Source: Pseudomonas sp. SID14000 (GTDB lineage: Bacteria > Pseudomonadota > Gammaproteobacteria > Pseudomonadales > Pseudomonadaceae). From it: a DNA stretch of 64,000 nucleotides. The notes under the pieces are model-generated. The model worked only from the letters and a program-made list of their open reading frames with translations. It was not told the DNA's origin and made no database searches. Of this stretch, positions 7,149 to 16,088 are shown in pieces. The stretch spans positions 124,001-188,000 of the forward strand of contig NZ_NFZQ01000011.1 of assembly GCF_002165135.1 (NCBI RefSeq), written 5' to 3'. Position numbers and translations under genes: made by a program. The number at the start of each line of letters is the position of its first letter. Positions within the stretch are counted from its first letter, which is position 1.

Positions 7149-9185
7149 TCAGAGCTCAGCCGCCAATCTCGAACCCTGGTTGATCGCCCGCTTGGCATCC
7201 AGCTCCGCCGCCACATCGGCCCCACCAATCAGGTGCACTGACTGCCCCGCCGCCACCAGCCCGTCCTGCAGCTCGCGCAGCGGCTCCTGCCCGGCACAGA
7301 TAACCACGTTATCCACCGCCAGCACCTGCGGCTCGCCATCGGCCACGCGGATGTGCAGGCCGTCATCGTCGATGCCCAGGTACTCGACGCTGTTGAGCAT
7401 CTGCACCCGCTTGTTTTTCAGCCCGGTACGGTGAATCCAGCCGGTGGTCTTGCCCAGACCATCACCCACCTTGGATTTCTTGCGCTGCAGCAGGTACACC
7501 TGCCGCGCCGGGGCATGCGGCTCGGCCTTGATCCCGGCCACGCCACCACGAGCTTGCAGATGGGTATCGATGCCCCACTCCTTCCAGAACGCCTCACGGT
7601 CCTGGCTGGTGGCCACGCCCTGATGCACCAGGTACTCGGAAACGTCGAAACCGATGCCACCCGCGCCAATCACCGCAACAGACTTGCCCACCGGCTTGCG
7701 CTCCAGCAGCACGTCCAGGTAGCTGAGCACCTTGGCATGCTCGACACCCGGGATGGCAGGCGTGCGCGGGGCGATGCCGGTGGCCAGGATGATCTCGTCA
7801 TAGCCACCGTCCACCAGGGCCTGCACATTGACCCGGGTGTTCAGGCGCAGGTCCACGCCCGTGCTTTTGACCTTGTTGCGGAAGTAACGCAGGGTTTCAT
7901 GGAACTCTTCCTTTCCCGGCACCCGCTTGGCCACGTTGAACTGCCCGCCAATTTCGCCGGCAGCATCGAACAGGGTCACTGCGTGGCCGCGCTCGGCCGC
8001 CACCGTGGCTGCCGCCAGGCCAGCCGGGCCTGCGCCGACCACGGCAATGCGCTTCACTGTGCGCACGGGCAGGTAGTTGAGCTCCGTCTCGTGGCAGGCG
8101 CGCGGGTTGACCAGGCAACTGGTCAGCTTGCCGCCAAAGGTATGGTCGAGGCAGGCCTGGTTGCAGCCGATGCAGGTGTTGATCTCATCGCCGCGGCCGG
8201 CGGCAGCCTTGTTGACGAAGTCCGGGTCGGCCAGGAACGGCCGGGCCATCGAGACCATGTCGGCATCGCCCTCGGCCAACACCACCTCGGCCACTTCCGG
8301 GGTGTTGATGCGGTTGGTGGTGATCAGTGGAATGTTCACCGCGCCACGCAGCTTGGCGGTGACCTTGCTGAACGCCGCGCGCGGCACCTTGGTGGCAATG
8401 GTCGGGATACGCGCTTCGTGCCAGCCGATGCCGGTGTTGATCAGGGTCGCGCCGGCTTTCTCGATTGCCTTGGCCAGCAGCTCAATTTCGTCCCAGGTGC
8501 TGCCGCCCTCGACCAGATCGAGCATCGACAGACGGAAGATGATGATGAAGTTCGGCCCTACCGCACCGCGCACCCGGCTGACGATCTCCACCGCCAGGCG
8601 CATGCGGTTTTCATAGCTGCCGCCCCAGCGGTCGGTACGGTGGTTGGTGTGGGCGGCGAGGAACTGGTTGATGAAGTATCCCTCCGAACCCATGATCTCG
8701 ACGCCGTCATAACCGGCGCGCTGAGCCAGCGCCGCGCAATTGACGAAGTCGGCGATCTGCTTCTCGATACCCGCCTCGTCCAGTTCCTTGGGCTTGAACG
8801 GGTTGATCGGCGCCTGGATCGCGCTGGGCGCCACCTGACGCGGGCTATAGGCATAGCGCCCGGCATGCAGGATCTGCAGGCAGATCTTGCCACCGGCAGC
8901 GTGTACCGCCTTGGTGACGATGCGGTGCTTGTCGGCCTCTTCCTCGGTGCTGAGCTTGGCCGCCCCGGAATACACCCCACCCTCATCGTTGGGCGCGATG
9001 CCGCCGGTAACCATAAGGCCGACGCCACCGCGGGCGCGCTCGGCAAAGTACGCCGCCATGCGCTCGAAGCCGCCCGGGCGCTCTTCGAGGCCGGTGTGCA
9101 TCGAGCCCATGAGAGTGCGGTTACGCAAGGTGGTGAAGCCCAGGTCCAGCGGGGCGAGCAGGTGCGGGTAGCGGTCGGTGGCCAT
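7149..9185 (-). CDS. fadH: 2,4-dienoyl-CoA reductase (NADPH)
   Basis: A 678-residue iron-sulfur flavoprotein that reduces 2,4-dienoyl-CoA during beta-oxidation of polyunsaturated fatty acids. The N-terminal old-yellow-enzyme barrel starts RYPHLLAPLDLGFTTLRNR. Cysteines for the 4Fe-4S cluster appear in CIGCNQACLD and LTSCLVNP near residues 333-352. A flavin/NADPH-binding domain follows with VVGAGPAGLAAA near residue 385 and VIGAGGIGFD further on. I took the ATG at 9185 (MATDRYPHLL) rather than one 45 bases upstream because the family begins there. It is monocistronic or co-transcribed with the PLP enzyme gene. Confidence 0.95.
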   Translation of the reverse strand: MATDRYPHLLAPLDLGFTTLRNRTLMGSMHTGLEERPGGFERMAAYFAERARGGVGLMVTGGIAPNDEGGVYSGAAKLSTEEEADKHRIVTKAVHAAGGKICLQILHAGRYAYSPRQVAPSAIQAPINPFKPKELDEAGIEKQIADFVNCAALAQRAGYDGVEIMGSEGYFINQFLAAHTNHRTDRWGGSYENRMRLAVEIVSRVRGAVGPNFIIIFRLSMLDLVEGGSTWDEIELLAKAIEKAGATLINTGIGWHEARIPTIATKVPRAAFSKVTAKLRGAVNIPLITTNRINTPEVAEVVLAEGDADMVSMARPFLADPDFVNKAAAGRGDEINTCIGCNQACLDHTFGGKLTSCLVNPRACHETELNYLPVRTVKRIAVVGAGPAGLAAATVAAERGHAVTLFDAAGEIGGQFNVAKRVPGKEEFHETLRYFRNKVKSTGVDLRLNTRVNVQALVDGGYDEIILATGIAPRTPAIPGVEHAKVLSYLDVLLERKPVGKSVAVIGAGGIGFDVSEYLVHQGVATSQDREAFWKEWGIDTHLQARGGVAGIKAEPHAPARQVYLLQRKKSKVGDGLGKTTGWIHRTGLKNKRVQMLNSVEYLGIDDDGLHIRVADGEPQVLAVDNVVICAGQEPLRELQDGLVAAGQSVHLIGGADVAAELDAKRAINQGSRLAAEL

Positions 9186-9389
9186 GGAAAGGTCCCCAGG
9201 TGGCGTATTCACGGGACGCGGGTACCTCACCAGCCGGCGGGCCCCGTCGTTTGTCTGCCTGCGACATTAAACAGCCGTTTGAAGCGGCTCAATGATCGAA
9301 ACTGACAAGTTATTGATCCTGGCGTACAGCGACACCACCCGAGGACTCACGAATCCTTGGCCCCGCAGGTTCCAGCTGGGCATGTTCGC

Positions 9390-9839
9390 CTAAGTGCGAG
9401 CGAGAAGATGCCGGTAACCGGCAGCACCAGTGAAATCGGCAAGATGCCAGAGACTCCCGTTCGCACCCCAAGTGCCATCGGCGATGTCGACCAGCTGTAT
9501 CGAAGTCATCAGCATCCTCCCGTCATCCTTCCCGACGCATTGTTCGATGGCCTGGTGCAGGCCCAGTACGTAGTCCTTGCGCATCTGTTCATCGAGGACG
9601 CCGGCAGGCACCTTTACCATGACGATGCAGGGGATGGCGTGGGCGTGCATGTTCACCCCGCCACATAGCCAATCACTGCCCCGCACCTCCTCGATGAGCA
9701 CCCAGCACAGGCTGCGCTGCGGCAGAGCGTCACCTATGTGCTCATGCGCGATTGCGGCCTCGCTGACGCGCTTCAACAGATGCTCGCGTTGCTGCTCGTT
9801 GAAAGCCCCGGTCGGTACCTTGATCAGGATATTGGGCAT
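9390..9839 (-). CDS. Tautomerase superfamily protein (two-module)
   Basis: A 149-residue protein beginning MPNILIKVPTG, so removal of Met would expose the catalytic Pro1 of the tautomerase superfamily. The chain has two similar beta-alpha-beta modules: residues 1-60, and one from about 75 (IPCIVMVKVPAGVLDEQ). This is the layout of the MSAD/cis-CaaD/CHMI branch rather than the 60-residue 4-OT type. The substrate is unknown. The start at 9839 fixes Pro at position 2; longer readings run into the divergent regulator gene. The GlxA-like regulator gene starts 96 bases away on the other strand and probably controls it. Confidence 0.82.
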   Translation of the reverse strand: MPNILIKVPTGAFNEQQREHLLKRVSEAAIAHEHIGDALPQRSLCWVLIEEVRGSDWLCGGVNMHAHAIPCIVMVKVPAGVLDEQMRKDYVLGLHQAIEQCVGKDDGRMLMTSIQLVDIADGTWGANGSLWHLADFTGAAGYRHLLART

Positions 9840-9935
9840 TGCTGATACCTTTGTGGTGAGTTGAAGCGCCATTAGGCCTGGCGCTCCCTTCATGCAAAAG
9901 TGTCGGATCCGTCCTCTTTCGAGCATAATCCGACA

Positions 9936-10901
9936 ATGCACGATTTCACCATCCTGGTCGTACCTGGGGCATTCGCCGCAAGCGTAGCCTCCACCCTGGA
10001 CATCCTCGCCACCGCAACAACCGTTAGCGAGCGACTCGGCCTGGCCGCACCACGCTGGCGGGTTTGCGGCCCCCAGCCGGGACCGGTAGCGCTGGGCCAT
10101 GGCCTGCAACTGCATGTGCAACCGATCGAGCAAAGCACCGATGACCAGTCTTGCTGGGTCATACCGGGAATCGGCGTCAGTGACATCGACCTGCTCGAGA
10201 GCCGCCTCGCGGAACCATGGACAGCTCCCTTTCTCTGTGCACTGAGCGATCACATCGCCAACGGCAAGGAAATTGCCGCGTCATGCTCGGCCGTCTTTCT
10301 GTTGCATGCAGCCGGGCTGCTGGACGGCAGGAGGGTGACAACCTCCTGGTGGCTGGCACCGCACCTGCAGAAGCTCGCACCAGGCTGCCGTGTCGACCCT
10401 GACTTCATGGTGCTGGCCGATCATCCACTGACCACGGCAGGAGCTGCCTTCGCTCAAACCGACCTCATGCTGCACCTGCTACGCCGGCGCCTTTCGCCTG
10501 AAATCGCCGACGCGGTGGGCAGGGCGCTGCTGCTCGACCGCAGGCAACTGCAGTCGCCTTTCGTCATCCCTGCCGTACTGGTGCAAGGCAATGCACTGAT
10601 CTCGCGCCTGATCGCAGATATCGAGAAGTCGCTGCCTGAACTTACGAGCGTCAAGACACTGGCCGCAAGCGTCGGCATGTCTGAGCGGACCCTGTCGCGT
10701 CATGTTCACAAGGCAACGGGGCACTCGACCCGTCAACTCATTCAGCGGGTGCAGTTGCACAAGGCCAGGGCGCTGCTCGAGTCTGGCGAATATTCGGTCG
10801 AAGCGGTCTCGGCGCGGGTCGGCTACCAGGACCCGACGGCTCTCCGGCGCTTGATGCGCCGCCTGCTGAACGCAACCCCGCGACAGTTGCGCCAGCGCTG
10901 A
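9936..10901 (+). CDS. GlxA-like transcriptional regulator (DJ-1/PfpI domain plus AraC HTH)
   Basis: A 321-residue regulator. The N-terminal half is a class I amidotransferase-like (DJ-1/PfpI) sensor with Cys117 in AASCSAVFLLHAAG at the nucleophile-elbow position. The C-terminal third is an AraC-type double helix-turn-helix: LAASVGMSERTLSRHVHKATG, written here in parts as LAASVGMSERTLSRH and VEAVSARVGYQDPTALRR. The start ATG at 9936 gives the usual MHDFTILVVPG beginning; a GTG 36 bases upstream is possible. It is divergent from the tautomerase gene, which suggests local control in response to a small molecule sensed by the N-terminal domain. Confidence 0.88.
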   Translation: MHDFTILVVPGAFAASVASTLDILATATTVSERLGLAAPRWRVCGPQPGPVALGHGLQLHVQPIEQSTDDQSCWVIPGIGVSDIDLLESRLAEPWTAPFLCALSDHIANGKEIAASCSAVFLLHAAGLLDGRRVTTSWWLAPHLQKLAPGCRVDPDFMVLADHPLTTAGAAFAQTDLMLHLLRRRLSPEIADAVGRALLLDRRQLQSPFVIPAVLVQGNALISRLIADIEKSLPELTSVKTLAASVGMSERTLSRHVHKATGHSTRQLIQRVQLHKARALLESGEYSVEAVSARVGYQDPTALRRLMRRLLNATPRQLRQR

Positions 10902-11070
10902 CCGGGAACCGCAGCGGACGCTGCAGACCCGGATAGTGCTTTGGTATGATCAAAAAACGCGATTTTGCAAAAACAGTGCAACAAGGATTCCCAAGCTGAT
11001 GAATACGGCCGCACTATGCCCCTGATTGTCTTCATGGCAACTTCATTTTTCTTCGAAAGCTGAAGGCTTC

Positions 11071-12189
11071 ATGCGAAAAATCCTGGCAAGCGCCCTGGCG
11101 CTGGTGATGATCGCCGCCCTCTGCGGCTACGGTTTCTGGACCCAGCAGCGCCCGGAAGGCCACTACCTGTCCGACCTGCGCATCGAACTGGCGTTGAACC
11201 ATGGCGTGCCGGGCGAGCACGGCAACCTGCTCGGCGTCGAACCGCTGCTCTACCCAGGCGATTACCAGAACCTTCAACGCCTGCACCGCAAGCTCGCAGC
11301 CTACCTGGAACAGGCCCGTACCCAGGGCCTGGTGGGCCCGCGCACGGTGGTGGTGCTGCCCGAGCACATTGGTACCTGGCTGTGGGCGCGCGGCGAAAAG
11401 AACGAGCTATACCAGGTCACGCAAAGCCGAGAAGCCCTGCAATGGCTGGAGCTGAGCAACCCGCTGCGCTATGGCCTGGCCATGCTCGGTGCCGACGGCG
11501 ACGACCGACGCGCTGACGCGCACCTGCGCATGAAGGCCGAGCAGATGGCCGCAGATTACCAGCAGTTGTTCGGCGGCCTGGCCAAGGAGTTCAACGTCAC
11601 TCTGGTGGCCGGCTCCATTGTGCTGCCCGCGCCCTATGTGAAACAGGGCGTACTGCATGCCGGCAGCGGCCCGCTGTTCAACAGCAGCATGGTGTTCGCC
11701 GGCGACGGCTCGCTGCTGGGCCAGCCACAGCGTCAACAATTCCCCGACAGCGAAATGCGCCGCTATGTCCACGATGGCCGCCAGCACCCACTGCAGGTAT
11801 TGCAAACCCCTGCCGGGCGCCTGGGCGTGCTGGTGGGCAGTGACAGCTGGTACCCGGAAAACCACCAGCAACTGGCACAACAGGCGGTACAACTGATCGC
11901 CAACCCGGTATTCCTCAGCGGCAAGGGCAGCTGGCAAGCGCCCTGGCGCGGCAATCGCCACCAGGATGCCAGCGCCGGGCTGGCCTTGCAGCGCGGCGAA
12001 GTCAGCGAACAAGCCGCCTGGCAACGCCTGACCGAAGCCGCCGGGGCCGGCGTCAGCAGCATGAGCGTGTTCATGCGTGGGCAGTTCTGGGAACAGGGCA
12101 GCGACGGCCAGGGCTTTGCCCACCACGCGGGTGAATTGCTGGCGGGTACCCCCAGCCCTGGCGCCCGCCTGCTGAACCTGTGGCTGTAA
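11071..12189 (+). CDS. Nitrilase-fold protein lacking the catalytic cysteine (probable pseudoenzyme)
   Basis: A 372-residue protein with one N-terminal membrane anchor or signal segment (about residues 4-23), then a carbon-nitrogen hydrolase domain. Glu98 in VVVLPEHIG matches the first triad residue. The lysine position appears to be Arg221 in GQPQRQQF. In GRLGVLVGSDSWYPE, which aligns with the family core GKIGVAICYDLWFPE, the nucleophilic cysteine is Gly256. With two of three catalytic residues changed, hydrolysis is unlikely and a binding or structural role on the periplasmic face is possible. The start at 11071 gives MRKILASALALVM. The AraC regulator gene follows after four bases. Confidence 0.78.
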   Translation: MRKILASALALVMIAALCGYGFWTQQRPEGHYLSDLRIELALNHGVPGEHGNLLGVEPLLYPGDYQNLQRLHRKLAAYLEQARTQGLVGPRTVVVLPEHIGTWLWARGEKNELYQVTQSREALQWLELSNPLRYGLAMLGADGDDRRADAHLRMKAEQMAADYQQLFGGLAKEFNVTLVAGSIVLPAPYVKQGVLHAGSGPLFNSSMVFAGDGSLLGQPQRQQFPDSEMRRYVHDGRQHPLQVLQTPAGRLGVLVGSDSWYPENHQQLAQQAVQLIANPVFLSGKGSWQAPWRGNRHQDASAGLALQRGEVSEQAAWQRLTEAAGAGVSSMSVFMRGQFWEQGSDGQGFAHHAGELLAGTPSPGARLLNLWL

Positions 12190-12193
12190 GCCC

Positions 12194-13234
12194 ATGACCC
12201 GCCCCCGCGTGCGCCTGGGCGACCTGTCGGTTGGCTTTGTCCAGCCGCTGACCGAAGCCCTGCGCGAACTGGGCCATGACCCCGAACCACTGCTGCGCCG
12301 CTATGGCCTGGATGCGGCGCGCCTGGGCGAAGCCGGCGCGCGCTTGTCGATCCCGCGCTACATGCACCTGGGTCACGCCGCCGTCGAACTGTGCGGCGAA
12401 GCCGCGCTGGGCCTGCACATGGGGCGCCTGAGCCGTCTGGCGCATGCCGGCCTGGCCGGGGTCACTGCGGCCCAGGCGCCCACCGTGGGCGACGCTGCGC
12501 GCACCCTGCTGCGCTTCGAGCCGCTGTATGCATCCAACTACCGTGGCCATTCCAGTTTCCACGAAGACGCCCAGGGCGCCTGGCTGCGCTTTTACTCCAT
12601 CAGCCCCTACAATGCCTACAACCGCTTTGTCGTCGATTCACTGCTCGCTGGCTGGCTGGCCCAACTGGCCGACCTTGCCGGTACAACGGTGCAGGCCGAA
12701 CGCCTGGAAATCGAATTTGCCGCCCCCGCCTACGCCGCGCATTACCAGCTGTTGTGCAGCGCACCCGTGCAATTTTCCGCCGAAAGCAATCAGCTGCGCC
12801 TGAGCCGCGCCACGCTGCAGTTGGCCAATCCCAGGCATTGCCCAAGCACCTGGCACCACCTGCTGCAGCTGTGCGAGGCGGAAATGCTGCAACGCACGCG
12901 GGTACGCAGCCTGGGTGAGCGCATCACCCACCTGCTGGGCCCATTGCTCAACGGCGGTCGTGAGCCGGATCTGGAAGAAGTGGCGCTGCACCTGCAACTT
13001 CCGACCTGGACCTTGCGCCGGAAGCTGGCCGAGGAAGGCACCCGTTTTCGCGACCTGCTCAGCGAAACACGGCGCGACCTGGCCGAGACCTACATCCGCG
13101 ATACGGAACTGGCCTTTGGCGAGATTGCCTACCTGCTGGGGTTTGCTTCGGCCGAGGCCTTCCAGCGCGCATTCAAACGCTGGACGGGCCTTACACCGGG
13201 GGAGTTTCGCCGCAGCCAGCGGCGGGTAGGCTAG
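12194..13234 (+). CDS. AraC family transcriptional regulator
   Basis: A 346-residue regulator of the OruR/ArgR-like AraC group. An N-terminal effector domain (about 1-210, arabinose-binding-type) is followed by a C-terminal AraC HTH (about 245-340) with LPTWTLRRKLAEEGTRFRD and the signature FGEIAYLLGFASAEAFQRAF split by family spacing, ending WTGLTPGEFRRS. It lies four bases after the nitrilase-fold gene, so the two are almost certainly one transcript. Its 3' end overlaps the stop of the small convergent acidic peptide gene by four bases. The effector cannot be inferred. Confidence 0.88.
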   Translation: MTRPRVRLGDLSVGFVQPLTEALRELGHDPEPLLRRYGLDAARLGEAGARLSIPRYMHLGHAAVELCGEAALGLHMGRLSRLAHAGLAGVTAAQAPTVGDAARTLLRFEPLYASNYRGHSSFHEDAQGAWLRFYSISPYNAYNRFVVDSLLAGWLAQLADLAGTTVQAERLEIEFAAPAYAAHYQLLCSAPVQFSAESNQLRLSRATLQLANPRHCPSTWHHLLQLCEAEMLQRTRVRSLGERITHLLGPLLNGGREPDLEEVALHLQLPTWTLRRKLAEEGTRFRDLLSETRRDLAETYIRDTELAFGEIAYLLGFASAEAFQRAFKRWTGLTPGEFRRSQRRVG

Positions 13235-13317
13235 AGCTCGGTGGCGTCGTCAGCCGGTTCCGGGGTGTCCAGTTCATAAGCCTGGAATTCGAGAAGTTCT
13301 TCCTGGTACTCATCCAT
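13231..13317 (-). CDS. Small acidic protein, 28 residues (hypothetical)
   Basis: A short reading frame, MDEYQEELLEFQAYELD followed by TPEPADDATEL. It is very acidic (about ten Asp/Glu in 28 residues) and has no membrane segment. GAGG lies about ten bases upstream of the ATG at 13317, which favours this start over an ATG 21 bases further upstream (MKKEDAG...). It is convergent with the AraC gene and shares four bases at the stop. I do not know its function. Its survival next to the island boundary and its good ribosome site argue for a real gene, but only conservation across genomes would prove it. Confidence 0.55.
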   Translation of the reverse strand: MDEYQEELLEFQAYELDTPEPADDATEL

Positions 13318-13475
13318 ACCTGCGTCCTCTTTTTTCATGTTCTTTATCAGTGTCGCCTTCAACCTAAGCCGGTGGGATGAAGGAATGATGACAAGCTTAT
13401 GATCCGGTGCGTAGCAACGGTTAGGAATGAACTTGCGCTTGATCACCCGGAGCGGGGGCTCGACCTTGGCGCGTG

Positions 13476-13500
13476 CCTGACCGGATCCATCTCGGTCAGG
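13476..13500. terminator. Inverted repeat at the left edge of the sucrose island
   Basis: CCTGACCG (13476-13483) and CGGTCAGG (13493-13500) form a perfect 8-bp stem with a 9-base loop. There is no long T-run, so it is a weak terminator candidate for the convergent fructokinase transcript, or an unrelated palindrome. The rest of 13318-13530 shows nothing else I recognise. Confidence 0.4.
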
Positions 13501-13530
13501 GACAATTCCTTGCAGAACTCTTCTTCAGAG

Positions 13531-14439
13531 TTACCTTAGCAGCTTCAGTAAACTTTCTACATCAGCGAGTGCAGGTGCATGGGCTCCGGCATAACGGCAC
13601 GATATGGATGCGCAGGCCGCTGAAAATCGCAGGCGCTCCTTCAAGTCTGCGATCCCCAGCATCTGCGCAGCCAACCAACCCGCCATACAAGCGTCTCCTG
13701 CTCCCACCGTGTCTTCCACTTCCACGGCAATAGCTGGCTGTTCGAGTTGGCTGTCCGGCATGTGGAGAATCATTCCGTGCTCCCCTCGGGTGAAAAGGAT
13801 CTGCGCCTGAGCATTCAGAGCTCGCAGCTCATCCATTGCCTGGCATTCGGTCAGCCCTGGATAAATATGCCGGAGGTCTTCGTCGGAAAGCTTGATCATG
13901 TCAGCAAGGGTGACCATCGTAATGAAGGTCTGCTCCCGGTAATGGCGATCCATTAACGTGCGCCAATTGGGATCATAGCTAATCCGTTTACCGGCCCCCT
14001 TGGCCTCCTGAGCGATTTTAACCAACCTGTCTGCGAGTGGTTGTCGAGCCAAACTGATGCAACTGAAGTGGCACAGCTCTGCTTGGTTGACCCATCCTTC
14101 GGGCATCTGATCTGGATCGAAAAAAAGATCGGCATCTCCCGCAAAAAAGTAACGTGGAGGACGGCTCGATAGAACAATGGCGACCAAAGGATCTCGATCT
14201 ACCCGTTGGATGAAGTTCATATCCAGCCCTGCAGCTTGCGACTGCGAGACTATCTCGTCACCCGTTGAATCTTTGCTCACTGCCCCGGCAAAAGCGCTGC
14301 TAACCCCCAAGCGGCTCAGTGCTCGTGCAACGTTCCAAGGAGCCCCACCTGGGTAGCCCTTCCACTGTCCCGGGGTGCCTTGGACAAGGTCCGTCAGGGC
14401 TTCGCCAAATACTACTGCGCGAGGCAATACCATCGTCAT
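13531..14439 (-). CDS. Fructokinase (PfkB family carbohydrate kinase)
   Basis: A 302-residue PfkB-family sugar kinase that most likely phosphorylates the fructose released from sucrose. It begins MTMVLPRAVVFGEALTD, has the sugar-binding YPGGAPWNVARALSRLG segment near residue 30 and the ATP/catalytic motif DTVGAGDACMAGW near residue 247, where Asp is the general base. GAGG sits five bases before the ATG at 14439, which decides the start over longer readings. It follows the porin gene by 86 bases on the same strand. Its base composition is clearly less GC-rich than the flanking backbone genes, in keeping with a transferred island. The symbol scrK would fit but is not assigned with certainty. 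Confidence 0.88.
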   Translation of the reverse strand: MTMVLPRAVVFGEALTDLVQGTPGQWKGYPGGAPWNVARALSRLGVSSAFAGAVSKDSTGDEIVSQSQAAGLDMNFIQRVDRDPLVAIVLSSRPPRYFFAGDADLFFDPDQMPEGWVNQAELCHFSCISLARQPLADRLVKIAQEAKGAGKRISYDPNWRTLMDRHYREQTFITMVTLADMIKLSDEDLRHIYPGLTECQAMDELRALNAQAQILFTRGEHGMILHMPDSQLEQPAIAVEVEDTVGAGDACMAGWLAAQMLGIADLKERLRFSAACASISCRYAGAHAPALADVESLLKLLR

Positions 14440-14525
14440 TTCCTCAGTTTTTGCCGTAGGGATAACTGCAGGGTGAAAAGCCGGCTTCAATGGCTGAAGG
14501 CGTGGTGGCCGACGCGTTCAAAATA

Positions 14526-16088
14526 TTAAAACCAGGTTTCCATCTGTATGCCGTATTGCCATACACCTCCGGCGTTGAAGTCCGTCTTGCCGAAGTTGTC
14601 TGTGGCGCTGTATCTGTCCAGATCCGAAGACCAGTTCATGAAACTTGCGAACACTCGCAATTCGGGACGTGTAAGAAGGTCTCCAACGTCAGGTTTGAAT
14701 GTCGGGGCAACCGTGAATTTCCAGAAGTTGCCGTCAACCGCATTGCGTTGCATATAGCCCTGGGGATCGAGGTCCATGGTTTGCCAGCTCATTTCGTAGG
14801 CCATCTCGAAATTGCTGTTGATTTCATTGGCCAAGCGAACGTTCAGGGTCATCCAACGGTAGTCGTCACCCTTGACGTACCTGTCCTTGCTTTGTTCGGC
14901 CAGCAAGCTGGGACCGATGCGCCAGCCCGGTGCAATGGGCGTCTCGCCGTAAAGCGCCAGACGCAAAGCGCGGGCATCGTCGATCAGTTCGCCATCCGAA
15001 CCGATGTTCTTGACCTCTGCCCCCAGACCTTGCCCATAGAGCAGTGCCGACTTGAAGAAGCCTTCCCTGCCGAGGAAGTTTTTCTGGTGATTGGCCAGCA
15101 TGCTGTGCAAGCCTGAGTCCGCAGGCGTCAGGCCCGCTTCATTGCTGCGGATGCCAATGTCGTTTTTCTTTGAGCCAATGGCATTGAACATCCACTGCCA
15201 CTGACCATTATCAAAGAACTGGTTAGAGGTCAGGATGTAGCTTTCCACATCGGCGTTGATACCGCCCTCACTGAAATCCCCATAGTTACGCCCGATCAAG
15301 GAATAATTCGAGCGCCAATTCTTGTTCATCTGAATATCGTAAATTCCCCCCCCGGTGCCGGCCAGATAGACGACATCCGAGTCCAGCCAGTGGATGTCGA
15401 AGTTATCCCTGTCGAATCGCTTGCCTGCCCACAGGGTGGCGTTCTCAAGCACTGAATTACCCTTGAATGCAGCGAGATGGTCGAGCTCTGTAAATACCTG
15501 ACGCACGTTCAGGTTACTTTCATCGGCCGTCCAGTCGTTGGAGCTTTCCACTCCATCGGCAATGGAAACCGTGAATTTGGAACGGGTGCCGTTTTGCGCA
15601 TAGGCTTCTTTCGAGAGGTCTATGCGCATGTAGGTGTCGTCTTCGTTACCGAGTCGCCCGACGGCCCCGCCAACCGAACCGGCAGGGGTTGTATAAGGGC
15701 CACCACGACCGCCGCCAAGTCCATCGTTGATCAGCAGTCCGGAACGGGCGTAGCCCTTGAAGCTGAAGCCGTCAGTGAAGTGTCCGCTGCTGCGCTGCTT
15801 CTCCATGCTTTGCTGACGGGCTTCCAGTGTTGCCAACCGGGCATCCAAAGTGGGCGCTGCAATCGCTGTTGAAGTAGACACAGGCTGCAACGTGGAAGTT
15901 GCAAGTTTGAGCTGCTGCAGTTCCCTGGCGAGTGCCTGGGTCTGCTGTTCGGCGGCGGCTGCACGCTTTTCCGCTGCACTGGCACGGGCTTCAAATGCTG
16001 CCATGCGTTCTTCCAGAGTCGCGGCCTCAGAGGTCGCCGCCGATGTGCCGAGCACACCTGCAAGTAGCCAGCTTGATGCTTTCTGCAT
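14526..16088 (-). CDS. ScrY-like carbohydrate porin (LamB superfamily)
   Basis: A 520-residue outer-membrane porin for sucrose or related sugars. A signal peptide (about 1-22, ending SEAATLEERM) precedes an N-terminal coiled coil of about 40 residues rich in Ala, Glu and Arg, the feature that separates ScrY from LamB. A beta-barrel of aromatic-alternating strands follows, starting GFSFKGYARSGLLIND and ending with the outer-membrane C-terminal phenylalanine in IQMETWF. It is the first gene of the minus-strand arm and is divergent from the binding-protein gene, sharing the operator at 16213-16224. AGGA lies seven bases before the ATG. Confidence 0.9.
   Translation of the reverse strand: MQKASSWLLAGVLGTSAATSEAATLEERMAAFEARASAAEKRAAAAEQQTQALARELQQLKLATSTLQPVSTSTAIAAPTLDARLATLEARQQSMEKQRSSGHFTDGFSFKGYARSGLLINDGLGGGRGGPYTTPAGSVGGAVGRLGNEDDTYMRIDLSKEAYAQNGTRSKFTVSIADGVESSNDWTADESNLNVRQVFTELDHLAAFKGNSVLENATLWAGKRFDRDNFDIHWLDSDVVYLAGTGGGIYDIQMNKNWRSNYSLIGRNYGDFSEGGINADVESYILTSNQFFDNGQWQWMFNAIGSKKNDIGIRSNEAGLTPADSGLHSMLANHQKNFLGREGFFKSALLYGQGLGAEVKNIGSDGELIDDARALRLALYGETPIAPGWRIGPSLLAEQSKDRYVKGDDYRWMTLNVRLANEINSNFEMAYEMSWQTMDLDPQGYMQRNAVDGNFWKFTVAPTFKPDVGDLLTRPELRVFASFMNWSSDLDRYSATDNFGKTDFNAGGVWQYGIQMETWF

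Noticed and set aside
7353..9305. A 650-codon open frame opposite fadH
   Set aside because: fadH on the minus strand has all catalytic motifs; the plus frame is a codon-bias shadow.
9186..9389. A short gene between the tautomerase and fadH
   Set aside because: Only shadow frames and a small palindrome (AGCCG/CGGCT) are present; treated as the fadH promoter region.
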